Under the pieces are notes generated by a model, which made no database searches, had not been told where the DNA came from, and saw only the letters and a program-made list of their open reading frames with translations. The translations under genes and the position numbers were made by a program. DNA of 21,060 bases from a virus, in the IMG/VR virus record IMGVR_UViG_3300025120_000696, positions 1-21,060 of that record; one strand, written 5' to 3'. Positions 1 through 7,288 of this stretch are shown piece after piece (the stretch's first letter is position 1; each line of letters opens with the position of its first letter).

Positions 1-517
1 GTTCTGCTCTTAATTCATTTGTGTCAGGCATTGATACCATTGCATTCATTAAGAAGTGGGGCAACTCAAAGTGACCAAACACGTACGGCATTGATTTAGC
101 CTCTTTGAGTTCCTTCCATTCTTCACCGACCAACCACGGGATAAACGCACAATCCTCTGTGTAGTACGGTTCGTGAATAATTTCTACGTTGGGAATATTC
201 TTTGCCCATTCAACTGAATTCACAACACGTGAATCTTTGAAATACAAGTCGTGATTGCCTAGTAGGAAATATGTTTTTTCAAATGCTTTAGCAAGTTTTT
301 CTAAGCCTTTAAGTGAATACCCTAGAGTGTCAATATTAATGTTGGCTCTGTGATGATGCCAGTCACCCATGAATATAAATGTTTCACAACCTTTGGCTTG
401 GGCATCTTCAATGAACCAATCTATAAATCTATCACAGTCTTGGTTGAACTGCCTTGAGTTGCCTTTGTTGCCGAAATGTATGTCAGTGAAAACGGCCGCA
501 CGTTTAAATGTCTGCAT
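1..517 (-). CDS. 47: gp47-like recombination endonuclease subunit (SbcD/Mre11-type metallophosphoesterase), 5' part
   Basis: The ATG lies at 517-515 and the frame stays open for 172 codons to the left edge, so only about the N-terminal half of a protein of T4 gp47 size (about 340 residues) is present. The metal-binding signatures of the calcineurin-like phosphoesterase fold appear in order: D12-x-H14 (TDIHFG), G51-D52-W53-H54, G87-N88-H89-D90, and G148-H149. In T4, gp47 pairs with the ATPase gp46 to resect DNA ends during recombination-dependent replication; gp46 would be expected further left but is not visible. The gene lies 24 bp downstream of gp55 on the same strand. No Shine-Dalgarno sequence precedes the start. 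The family assignment is firm; the gp47 label rests on motif spacing plus the T4-like context. Confidence 0.9.
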   Translation of the reverse strand, partial: MQTFKRAAVFTDIHFGNKGNSRQFNQDCDRFIDWFIEDAQAKGCETFIFMGDWHHHRANINIDTLGYSLKGLEKLAKAFEKTYFLLGNHDLYFKDSRVVNSVEWAKNIPNVEIIHEPYYTEDCAFIPWLVGEEWKELKEAKSMPYVFGHFELPHFLMNAMVSMPDTNELRAE

Positions 518-555
518 ATAAAAAATATTTTACTATCTTTATTAAAGTGTGTCTA
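518..555 (-). promoter_or_regulatory. Possible sigma-70-type promoter for gp47
   Basis: On the minus strand, TAGACA (555-550, 5/6 match to the -35 consensus) is separated by 17 bases from TAAAAT (532-527, 5/6 match to -10). The -35 lies inside the last codons of gp55. The predicted start near base 520 would leave a leader of about three bases before the gp47 ATG. Such matches arise easily in AT-rich DNA, so this is tentative. Confidence 0.35.
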
Positions 556-1354
556 GTTTCTTTTTTCGTTCTACTTCTTTTTGATCTTCAATCTTAACCA
601 ATTCTTTTTGTCTCAGCTCATGTTCAATTTGTCTAGTATGTGAAGGCATCATACCATTCTCTTGCAATAGATCATCACGAAGAGACTGATTCTTTTTTTC
701 AACATTTAATATTCTAGTGAACGAGTTTGTTATTGCGGCTGTGTAATAAGCAAAAGGATTTTCTGATTTAGATTCATCAAATTGTAAACCTATTTGTGAC
801 AGTTGCATCAGTGCCTGCCCTTGCATCTCATCGTTATAGGTATAACCACGCCAGTTACCTCTTGTGCCGTATCTTTGTACCAGCAACACAAACATCTTAG
901 CAAGTTTTGGTGTCATAGCTCCGTGATCCACAGAAAAATGTCCGTTTTCCATGCCACCTTTCCAATGCGATTTCCCAACACATTTGAGTTTTTCTTTATC
1001 GTCAAATCTATAGTGTTGAAAAGGTGGAAAGTTACATTTCACCTTTGATTCTGCTATTGTTTTTGGTTTTGATTTTCGGTTCGAATTTGGTACATGATCA
1101 AAGGTCATCACGCGAAAAACCAAGTGTTGTTTCAACATAGTTTTCGGATTTATCTTCTCGCCTGTTGCTTTTTCTAACTTTTTTATTTTGTTACGTCTTG
1201 CTTCAGCGATAGATCTAATATTGATCTTTTTTACATCAGGAACAATTATATCGAAATCGGTATCTTCGTCTGAGATGTATGAACTGTACTTTTTTTTGCT
1301 TTTATGTATTTCCAACAACAAGTCTTTGTTGTTTAAGTATTTTGATTTAGCCAT
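542..1354 (-). CDS. 55: gp55-like sigma factor for late transcription
   Basis: This 270-residue protein matches T4 gp55 in two blocks I recognise. The N-terminal Y6-LNNKDLLLEI aligns with T4 YVNNKELLQAI. Residues about 145-221, including GYTYNDEMQGQALMQL and the FDESKSENPFAYYTAAI segment, align with the sigma region 2-like core of T4 gp55, which recognises the TATAAATA late box. The C-terminus ends in LDTL; T4 gp55 carries a clamp-binding motif with LDFL near its C-terminus, so the tail may bind the sliding clamp (inference). The protein is about 85 residues longer than T4 gp55 (185), with nearly all the excess at residues 22-140, between the two matching blocks. The only plausible start is the ATG at 1354. 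The gene diverges from the baseplate cluster whose promoters it should activate. Confidence 0.88.
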   Translation of the reverse strand: MAKSKYLNNKDLLLEIHKSKKKYSSYISDEDTDFDIIVPDVKKINIRSIAEARRNKIKKLEKATGEKINPKTMLKQHLVFRVMTFDHVPNSNRKSKPKTIAESKVKCNFPPFQHYRFDDKEKLKCVGKSHWKGGMENGHFSVDHGAMTPKLAKMFVLLVQRYGTRGNWRGYTYNDEMQGQALMQLSQIGLQFDESKSENPFAYYTAAITNSFTRILNVEKKNQSLRDDLLQENGMMPSHTRQIEHELRQKELVKIEDQKEVERKKKLDTL

Positions 1355-1360
1355 ATCATA

Positions 1361-1389
1361 ATTATAAACTACTAGTTTAATTTATGCAA
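1361..1389 (-). promoter_or_regulatory. Putative host sigma-70 promoter for gp55
   Basis: The minus strand carries a perfect -10 hexamer TATAAT (1366-1361) and, 17 bases upstream, TTGCAT (1389-1384, matching only the TTG of the -35 consensus). The expected transcript start, about seven bases after the -10, falls at 1354, the A of the gp55 ATG. The -35 overlaps the late box of the opposite strand (1388-1395). An early or middle promoter is required for a late sigma gene, which supports the call, but the -35 is weak. Confidence 0.45.
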
Positions 1390-1395
1390 TAAATA
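1388..1395 (+). promoter_or_regulatory. T4-type late promoter box upstream of gp48
   Basis: AATAAATA at 1388-1395 matches seven of eight bases of the T4 late box TATAAATA. Six bases separate it from the ATG of gp48 at 1402. With the box at -13 to -6 as in T4, transcription would start at about 1401, leaving a one-base leader. It is the first of the boxes in the window placed at this distance from a start codon. Confidence 0.65.
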
Positions 1396-1401
1396 TTTTA
1401 T

Positions 1402-2271
1402 ATGAGTTTCTTCACGAAATCTTTACAGAACATAGGTAAGGTAGCAAGACAAATGGGCACTGGCGGCTTTAATGCTGTACAGGCAAGATTATCACAGGCA
1501 GGATTATTTCCTGGCGGAGTAGCTGGTCAATCTAGACGAGCATTGGGTACTAACGCAGGTTCACCATCATCAACAGGTGATTGGGCAGTAAAACTAACTT
1601 TACCCACTGCAACATATTCACAATTAATGGCTGATTCTCCTGTCATGACAGATACCATGATGGCAGACAATGGCATGCGTTTTCCTACCACTCCATTTAT
1701 CAATTTACAGCACACAGCGGCATATGACAGTAGAGCAGTGTTGCACAACAATTATCCATATTATGCATATCAAAATTCACAAGTGCAACAGATTACAATA
1801 TCAGGAGATTTTCCTGTACAGGATCAAGCAAGTGGCAGAAGATGGATATCAACTGTGCATTTCCTACGCACTATCACAAAAATGTATTATGGTGGAGAGC
1901 TTAACAAAGGTAATCCTCCTCCCATTGCAAGATTAAATGGATATGGCGATCATGTGTTCAGCAATGTACCTTGTGTAGTAATGGACTTTACAGTTGAATT
2001 TAGGCAAAATGTTGATTACATTTCTATATACAATGATCCTGAAGATCTTACTGGCATATCACCGGGCGAACGAATGGCAAGATTTGGACCTAGTCAGTTC
2101 ACTGAATCTCAACCAGCACAAGCGAGACAGTCTGGCATAGTAAACAAAGTGCCTACAGACTCTTTGATCACAGTAACAGTGATGCCAGTATACTCACGTA
2201 ATAAAATATCTAACCAATTTGATCTTAAATCTTTTGCAAACGGATCATTGGCCAAGGATGGATTTATATAA
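1402..2271 (+). CDS. 48: gp48-like baseplate tail-tube cap protein
   Basis: This 289-residue protein fits the gp48 tail-tube cap/initiator family of T4-like phages (T4 gp48 has 364 residues), which sits on the baseplate hub and nucleates tail-tube polymerisation. I base this on the block at residues 95-165: FPTTPFINLQHTA, then an NNYPYYAYQNSQVQQITISG segment (residues about 116-135), then RRWISTVHFLRTITKMYYGG, which is the tube-like beta-sandwich segment I associate with marine gp48 proteins. The N-terminus is basic and Gly/Ala-rich. The start at 1402 lies directly behind a late box, with no room for a Shine-Dalgarno sequence on the predicted transcript; the next in-frame Met is residue 18. 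The stop overlaps the next start by one base (TAATG). The related cap protein gp54 is a less likely identity. Confidence 0.78.
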   Translation: MSFFTKSLQNIGKVARQMGTGGFNAVQARLSQAGLFPGGVAGQSRRALGTNAGSPSSTGDWAVKLTLPTATYSQLMADSPVMTDTMMADNGMRFPTTPFINLQHTAAYDSRAVLHNNYPYYAYQNSQVQQITISGDFPVQDQASGRRWISTVHFLRTITKMYYGGELNKGNPPPIARLNGYGDHVFSNVPCVVMDFTVEFRQNVDYISIYNDPEDLTGISPGERMARFGPSQFTESQPAQARQSGIVNKVPTDSLITVTVMPVYSRNKISNQFDLKSFANGSLAKDGFI

Positions 2272-2570
2272 TGGCAAATTACGAATCTACATCACCTTAT
2301 TATGCTACTGCTGAGTTTACAGAAACTTTAGGTATACTTAACAAACGACAATTTGAATTTCAACCAGATGACGTGGTTTATGAAATTGACTCTTTCTATG
2401 AACATAGGCCAGACTTATTGAGTTTTGATTTGTATGGTACTCCTAAACTATGGTGGGTATTTCAACATCGAAACATGGATGTAATTACAGATCCAATTTG
2501 GTCTTTTGAAGCAGGAACATTAATAAGGATTCCTAAAAAATCAATCTTACAGGAATTCTTGAACGTATAA
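2271..2570 (+). CDS. 53: gp53-like baseplate wedge subunit
   Basis: This 99-residue protein resembles the conserved part of T4 gp53, which links baseplate wedges around the hub. The segment from F51 to I87 (DLYGTPKLWWVFQHRNMDVITDP, broken here after 20 residues only in spirit of brevity: core DLYGTPKLWWV and AGTLIRIP) has the LysM-like pattern typical of this family. It is about half the length of T4 gp53 (196 residues), so accessory regions are missing. It begins one base before the end of gp48 (TAATG). AAGGAT at 2254-2259 lies 11 bases upstream and could act as a distant Shine-Dalgarno, although coupling to gp48 translation seems at least as likely. Its end overlaps the next start in the same way. 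Confidence 0.78.
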   Translation: MANYESTSPYYATAEFTETLGILNKRQFEFQPDDVVYEIDSFYEHRPDLLSFDLYGTPKLWWVFQHRNMDVITDPIWSFEAGTLIRIPKKSILQEFLNV

Positions 2571-5077
2571 TGAAGCCTCCTCTTAGCAAAAAATACAAAT
2601 TCAATGAAACTTATGTAGGGCGTGGCAATGCTAACAAATGGCAAAGATCCAGCAAACTAAATGATACTAAACTTCCGCAAGATGACTTTTCCTTTAAAAA
2701 ATTAAACGACGCACTTTCAGGTTTTCTATCTGGTGGAGGAATTGAAGGTGCTATATCTGGCGGAATTGCAGGAATTGAAGGTGCTATATCTGGCGGAATT
2801 GCAGGAATCCAAAATGCTATATCTGGTGGAATAAATGCAATAGTTGGAGACACGTTAAAAAAAATTGACCCCAAAGTTCAATCTATTGCTAATAATATAG
2901 GAGTTGGAGACTTCACAGCCGCAGATGATGTAAGGCAAAATTATGGAAGTGGGTTAGGTGCAGGCGTCACTGATGGAATCAGCAAAGGCTTGAACATTCA
3001 TGGACCAAGTTTTGATGATGCCGCTTTAGGCAAATCAAAAAGATTAAAAAATTTAGTAAACGGGTCCTCGGCTAATATTTTCTTTAACAATCCAACAGGA
3101 GTCAATCCTTTACACGATTACGAGACTTACAACTATGAAATATCTTTTTCTTGTATTAGTGCAGGCGTTTATGAATCAAACAATTTTGAAAGCAATCGTG
3201 GAACACTGATTGCACAATCAGGAGGTAAAGGTAAGCAAGGCAGGGGTGTGCTTGGTGTTGATTATTATATAGAAAGATTAAGTTTTAGAACAGTGGTAAC
3301 AAACTCCTCACAGTCTCCAGACACTAATGCTTTTTCCATCATAATGAATATAAGTGAACCATATGGGGTTGATTTAATTTCGGCATTTGTTGAGGCAAGC
3401 AAGAGAGAAGGGTATGGCAATCATATGAATGCTGTGTACCTATTAGGAATCAGATTCCAAGGTCATGATGATGCAGGCAATCCACAGAACATTCCTTTTG
3501 GTGGTCGTAAATTTATACCTTGCAAAATATACAATGTTGATTTAGATGTTGATGCAGGTGGCGGCAACTATGTGATCGAGGCAGCTCCGTACAACTACAC
3601 AGCAAAAAATAGTGCATATGATGAGATACCATTTAATGTTACCTGTAACGGAACAACTGTAAAAGAAGTAATAGAAAGTTTTTTTAATAATCATAATAGA
3701 CAGTTACAAGATATTGCAAAAAAAACTTCATTAGGTACCCCTAATACATTTGAATTGGATATCAGCAACTCTGAGGCAGATATATTAAGTTCGTCGTTAA
3801 ACTTAAATGAGATCGACAAAGTAAGTCAGAAACAAGCTATTAACTTTTCCATTACTGGCAATGGTGGCCCAAAGGCAGTAAGCAGAAAAATCAATGTTGA
3901 AAAAGGTGAATCAGTAATAGCATTTTTGAGATCTGTAATCGATAATTCAGCAAAATTCTTAGAAAGAGTGAATGAAGCAGGCGAAGTAGTAGGCGAGTCA
4001 ATACCTACACCAAACATAATGACAACCACAACTATATCTGCCACAAATAATGGAAAAGGTGATCAAGCATATAAATTTTCTTATGCACTGAGATCACAGA
4101 ACAGAGATGTTAGTCACATAGATGGTGCCGATGCACCAAGTCAGGCAGCTCCGGTAAGAATATATGATTTTCTCTACACAGGCCAAAATAAAGATATCTT
4201 AGATTTCAGTTTAAAATATAAATTTGCTTATTTTCAACCAGGTCTGTCTTACAACAAGGATGGTGACAAAACAAAGGAAAATGATCCAAATATTTCTAGT
4301 GTAGGAAGAGATGGAGGAAATCCAGGAGGAAATCCTAACGGTGACAATGCTGTACCAAGCACTGTTACACCATCAAAAAGTGCAAGAGGAATGTCAATGG
4401 GAAATTCAAGCAGTGACATTGTGCCAGATGCATCATCTGACAACAAAGAATCCATTGACAAACTTAAGCAAATTTTAGAAGATCCAGCTGCCGATATGAT
4501 AGTTTGTGACTTGCAAATTTTAGGTGATCCATATTGGATAGAGCAAAAAACTGTGCGTACAGGAACAAAAACAACAAGTCAGGCTGGTGCCTACATTGAG
4601 CCGGATGGTTCTATATCTGTTGACGGTTATGAACCTATCATACAAATAAATGCAAAATTACCCACTGATATCAATGATGCAAACGGTTTGTATAACTTAA
4701 CAGACACAGCATTCTTCCAAGGCACATTTTTAGTTTGGATGTGTGAGTCTAACTTTGAAGGTGGAGTATTCACACAAACTTTATCTCTAGTAAGACAGAA
4801 AGGTCAAGCTAGGGACAGAACAAAAGGCGGCATTCAACCGCAAGTTTTTTCTGGTAATGCTTTTTCAAATGCATTAGGTTCAGCTTTCAAGGATTTTGCT
4901 ACTGGAAAATTCAATGCTGTATCTAAAGGATCAACATCTAATGTTAGTAATCAAGGTAAATCTGCTTTTTCAAGACCTCCAAGGGATATTAAAAAATTCG
5001 TAAATAATAATGGAAAAGCAATCAAGACATCCAGTGGTTACTTAACATATGGTAATCCACGTCCGAGACAAAGATAA
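2570..5077 (+). CDS. Large baseplate structural protein, probable hub component (gp27-like by position)
   Basis: This 835-residue protein shows no motif that I can match confidently to T4. Visible parts: a basic N-terminus (1-50); a Gly/Ile-rich repeat (57-92); a globular region (about 160-560) with the look of tail hub/tube proteins; a Gly/Asn/Ser-rich, probably disordered linker (about 558-630); a second globular part (about 640-760) with WIEQK and a C-terminal FLVWMCESNFEGGVFTQTL strand pattern often seen at the end of baseplate hub domains; and a basic tail ending RPRQR. It sits directly before the gp5 spike gene with a one-base TAATG overlap at each end, where a hub partner for gp5 is expected, as gp27 is in T4. 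The hub assignment is inference from position and strand pattern; it is about twice the length of T4 gp27 (391). Confidence 0.55.
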   Translation: MKPPLSKKYKFNETYVGRGNANKWQRSSKLNDTKLPQDDFSFKKLNDALSGFLSGGGIEGAISGGIAGIEGAISGGIAGIQNAISGGINAIVGDTLKKIDPKVQSIANNIGVGDFTAADDVRQNYGSGLGAGVTDGISKGLNIHGPSFDDAALGKSKRLKNLVNGSSANIFFNNPTGVNPLHDYETYNYEISFSCISAGVYESNNFESNRGTLIAQSGGKGKQGRGVLGVDYYIERLSFRTVVTNSSQSPDTNAFSIIMNISEPYGVDLISAFVEASKREGYGNHMNAVYLLGIRFQGHDDAGNPQNIPFGGRKFIPCKIYNVDLDVDAGGGNYVIEAAPYNYTAKNSAYDEIPFNVTCNGTTVKEVIESFFNNHNRQLQDIAKKTSLGTPNTFELDISNSEADILSSSLNLNEIDKVSQKQAINFSITGNGGPKAVSRKINVEKGESVIAFLRSVIDNSAKFLERVNEAGEVVGESIPTPNIMTTTTISATNNGKGDQAYKFSYALRSQNRDVSHIDGADAPSQAAPVRIYDFLYTGQNKDILDFSLKYKFAYFQPGLSYNKDGDKTKENDPNISSVGRDGGNPGGNPNGDNAVPSTVTPSKSARGMSMGNSSSDIVPDASSDNKESIDKLKQILEDPAADMIVCDLQILGDPYWIEQKTVRTGTKTTSQAGAYIEPDGSISVDGYEPIIQINAKLPTDINDANGLYNLTDTAFFQGTFLVWMCESNFEGGVFTQTLSLVRQKGQARDRTKGGIQPQVFSGNAFSNALGSAFKDFATGKFNAVSKGSTSNVSNQGKSAFSRPPRDIKKFVNNNGKAIKTSSGYLTYGNPRPRQR
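2738..2839 (+). repeat. In-frame tandem repeat encoding Gly/Ile-rich 11-residue units
   Basis: Two identical 33-bp units (2738-2770 and 2771-2803) encode GIEGAISGGIA, followed by a diverged 36-bp unit (2804-2839) encoding GIQNAISGGINA. The perfect identity of the first two points to a recent duplication. The peptide has repeated small-xxx-small spacing (glycine-zipper-like) with Ile at regular intervals, at residues 57-92 of the probable hub protein. Confidence 0.9.
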
Positions 5078-7020
5078 TGCCAGAATTAAGAAGACAGTCA
5101 ACTGTGTTACCTATGCCAGGTCCATACATTGGATTTGTAAAAGGCACAGCTGATGTAAACAGAATGGGAAGATTGGATGTTTTTATTCCTGAGTTGCAGG
5201 ATCAATGGGATAACTCAGATGATACTCCATTATCAGAAAGAACAATCACAGTTGAATACTGTTCACCGTTTGCTGGACAAACACCTTATGTAGACACAGG
5301 AGGCGGCGGTGCATTTGGCCAGACACAAAAATCGTACGGATTTTGGATGGTACCACCAGATGTGGAAACAAAGGTACTTGTTATGTTTGCAGGTGGCAAC
5401 ATTAATCAAGGTTATTGGATAGGGTGTATTCCTGAAATAGGAGTGAACCATATGACGCCTGGAATTGCCTCAGCTAAAACTGCTGGAGTAAGTGAAAGCC
5501 AGCAAGAGAAAGCCAGCACACTCAAAGGCAAAGGCGGTAGAAGATCTTCGAAAGCGGCAGAACCATCAACTGAAGGAAAATATAGTACTCTTCCTGGTGT
5601 AGAATTTATTCCTGTTGCTGAACCTAATAGACGTTCAGACACTATTAAAACCAGCAGTAGTTATGATAAAGATGGATCAGTATCATCAAGACCCTCACAT
5701 GACTATCATGCAGATGAATTAGTAAAACAAGGGTTGCTTCCAGATCCTATCAGAGGGACCACAACATCATCGGCAAGACGAGAAACACCATCGCAAGTGT
5801 TTGGCATCAGCACACCAGGTCCTATAGATCCAAAAGGCAACAAGGTGCCTTTGCGTGAATCAGGAAACAGACATGCTATCACAGAAGATGGAGCTACCTT
5901 AGTACATTCAAGATTAGGTGGACACACTTTTGTAATGGACGATGGAACTCCACCTAAACATGACGGATCAAAATTTACTACAGATATTGAAAATGAATTA
6001 ATAAGAATTAGAACACGTTCAGGTGCACAAATACTGTTACACAATTCAGAAGACATTGTGTACATTATTAATAATTCAGGCGATGCTTGGATCGAACTAA
6101 CTGCTAACGGCAAAATTGATGCATATGCAAATGATTCAATCAGTTTTCACACAAACACTGATTTTAATTTTAGAGCAGAACGTGATGTTAACATAGAAGC
6201 AGGAAGAAATATAAATCTTAAAGCGGCAGGCACAAACAAAAAAGAAGGTGAAGACGATTATTTGATCAACTCCGGTGAAGAAGTAGTCACAGGAAGAATT
6301 CATATGGATGCTAAAGAAGACATTGAAATGATTGCAGAACTAGATATCAAAGCCAAAGCAGGGGTTGATATTGAAATGTTTGCTACAAAAGATGTTGCAC
6401 TTAAATCTGAAGAGAACATGATATTTGAAACACAAGAAAATATGCAATTACAATCAAGGAAGAATTTTACATTGTATGTTCAAAATTTTGCAGAGGTTGA
6501 AATTGGTAGTCCAGCTGTGGCACCAGACAGTACTGGTGTAGGGACACTACAACTGAGAGTAAAAAATGATCTAAAAACTTTTATAGGTGACGATCATAAA
6601 ACATATGTTGGTGGTGATCACCTCTTAGAAGTTGTAGGAGATGATAAAATATTTGCCGCAAATCATTGGGCCAATGTAACTGGTGAAATACATTTTAATA
6701 CATCAGGAAAAGTTGCCGCAGGAGTCGTTGGTGAAACTATAGTAACAGAAAATGTTGTTGGCGACAAAGGTGAACGTGTGCCTCCTGATGTTGTGGTACC
6801 ACTTACTACATTTTTGAATGTGGGTGTAGATCCATTGTATCCTGAAGAGGAAAGATTATCTATCATGAAACGTGTGCCTACAGCTGAACCATATGCAGAG
6901 CATGAAAATATCAAATTGTTTAGATCAGATCAAACACGTACAGACAGAGAAATTGAACTTGAACAAAGATTTGAAGAAGAATCTACAACAGAGTCAGTTC
7001 CTAATCCAGGAGGAAGATAA
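5077..7020 (+). CDS. 5: gp5-like baseplate spike protein lacking the lysozyme domain
   Basis: This 647-residue protein has an N-terminal OB-fold (about 14-135) with the gp5/VgrG pattern GFVKGTADVNRMGRLDVFIP, WMVPPDVETKVLVMF and GYWIGCIPE. A polar linker rich in Ser, Lys and Pro follows (about 140-260). Residues about 265-330 (ETPSQVFGISTPGPIDPKG, then the HAITEDGATLVHSRLGG segment) lead into a C-terminal beta-helix (about 330-560) with repeats such as RDVNIEAGRNINLKAAG, the needle that pierces the outer membrane. T4 gp5 carries a lysozyme between OB-fold and helix; no such domain is visible here and the linker is too short and low in complexity to hold one. The C-terminus (about 600-647) is acidic and charged. 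The gene overlaps both neighbours by one base, and the PAAR tip follows immediately, as 5.4 follows gene 5 in T4. Confidence 0.87.
   Translation: MPELRRQSTVLPMPGPYIGFVKGTADVNRMGRLDVFIPELQDQWDNSDDTPLSERTITVEYCSPFAGQTPYVDTGGGGAFGQTQKSYGFWMVPPDVETKVLVMFAGGNINQGYWIGCIPEIGVNHMTPGIASAKTAGVSESQQEKASTLKGKGGRRSSKAAEPSTEGKYSTLPGVEFIPVAEPNRRSDTIKTSSSYDKDGSVSSRPSHDYHADELVKQGLLPDPIRGTTTSSARRETPSQVFGISTPGPIDPKGNKVPLRESGNRHAITEDGATLVHSRLGGHTFVMDDGTPPKHDGSKFTTDIENELIRIRTRSGAQILLHNSEDIVYIINNSGDAWIELTANGKIDAYANDSISFHTNTDFNFRAERDVNIEAGRNINLKAAGTNKKEGEDDYLINSGEEVVTGRIHMDAKEDIEMIAELDIKAKAGVDIEMFATKDVALKSEENMIFETQENMQLQSRKNFTLYVQNFAEVEIGSPAVAPDSTGVGTLQLRVKNDLKTFIGDDHKTYVGGDHLLEVVGDDKIFAANHWANVTGEIHFNTSGKVAAGVVGETIVTENVVGDKGERVPPDVVVPLTTFLNVGVDPLYPEEERLSIMKRVPTAEPYAEHENIKLFRSDQTRTDREIELEQRFEEESTTESVPNPGGR
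7008..7013 (+). promoter_or_regulatory. Strong Shine-Dalgarno for the PAAR gene
   Basis: AGGAGG lies six bases before the ATG at 7020, inside the last codons of the spike gene. It is the only textbook ribosome-binding site I find at any start in the window and may boost synthesis of the PAAR tip relative to its coupled upstream gene. Confidence 0.7.
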
Positions 7021-7280
7021 TGTCAGGAGTATGCAGAGATAATGATGCGGCAGGAGGAGATTTAGTTCCTTCACAGACCACAGTAATAGCTAATGGCGAA
7101 GAAATAATTGTAAATGGTGATACCGTAGCAGTTCACGGTATTGCTCCCCACTTAGAACAAACCATAATAGCAGGATCAAATGCAGTGTTTGTTGGTGGCA
7201 AGGCAGTGTGTAATGCTGGCGACGTTGCGTCAGTTTGTGGTGAGGCTGCCACAGGCTCCAGTGATGTATTTGTAGGATAA
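7020..7280 (+). CDS. PAAR-domain spike tip protein (gp5.4-like)
   Basis: This 86-residue protein has the PAAR-family build: short beta repeats with Gly turns (IIVNGDTVAVHG, AVFVGGKAVCNAGD) and candidate metal ligands H39, H44, C64 and C73. PAAR proteins form the metal-stabilised conical point on the gp5/VgrG spike. The length matches the family (T4 gp5.4 has 97). The start overlaps the gp5 stop by one base and has a strong Shine-Dalgarno. Its TAA stop (7278-7280) lies within the late box that serves the next small gene. Confidence 0.88.
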   Translation: MSGVCRDNDAAGGDLVPSQTTVIANGEEIIVNGDTVAVHGIAPHLEQTIIAGSNAVFVGGKAVCNAGDVASVCGEAATGSSDVFVG

Positions 7281-7283
7281 ATA
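7276..7283 (+). promoter_or_regulatory. T4-type late promoter box upstream of the cysteine-rich gene
   Basis: GATAAATA matches seven of eight bases of TATAAATA and overlaps the PAAR stop codon. Only five bases separate it from the ATG at 7289, so T4 geometry puts the transcript start exactly on the A of that ATG. Confidence 0.55.
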
Positions 7284-7288
7284 TTTGT

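Noticed and set aside
803-1048. 81-residue plus-strand open frame antisense to gp55
   Set aside because: gp55 is clearly the real gene on the minus strand; the shadow frame has no domain or initiation signal.
2738-2839. Short direct repeats considered as a CRISPR-like array
   Set aside because: The units are contiguous, lack spacers and keep the reading frame, so they are protein repeats.
5491-5865. Frameshift or deletion removing a lysozyme domain from gp5
   Set aside because: The frame is continuous, the linker has ordinary coding character, and lysozyme-less gp5 is consistent with marine T4-like phages, so no recent damage is implied.
5706-6113. 135-residue open frame on the minus strand inside the gp5 gene
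   Set aside because: It is fully antisense to a well-supported spike gene, has no own promoter or ribosome-binding site that I can see, and its composition reflects the reverse of the coding strand.
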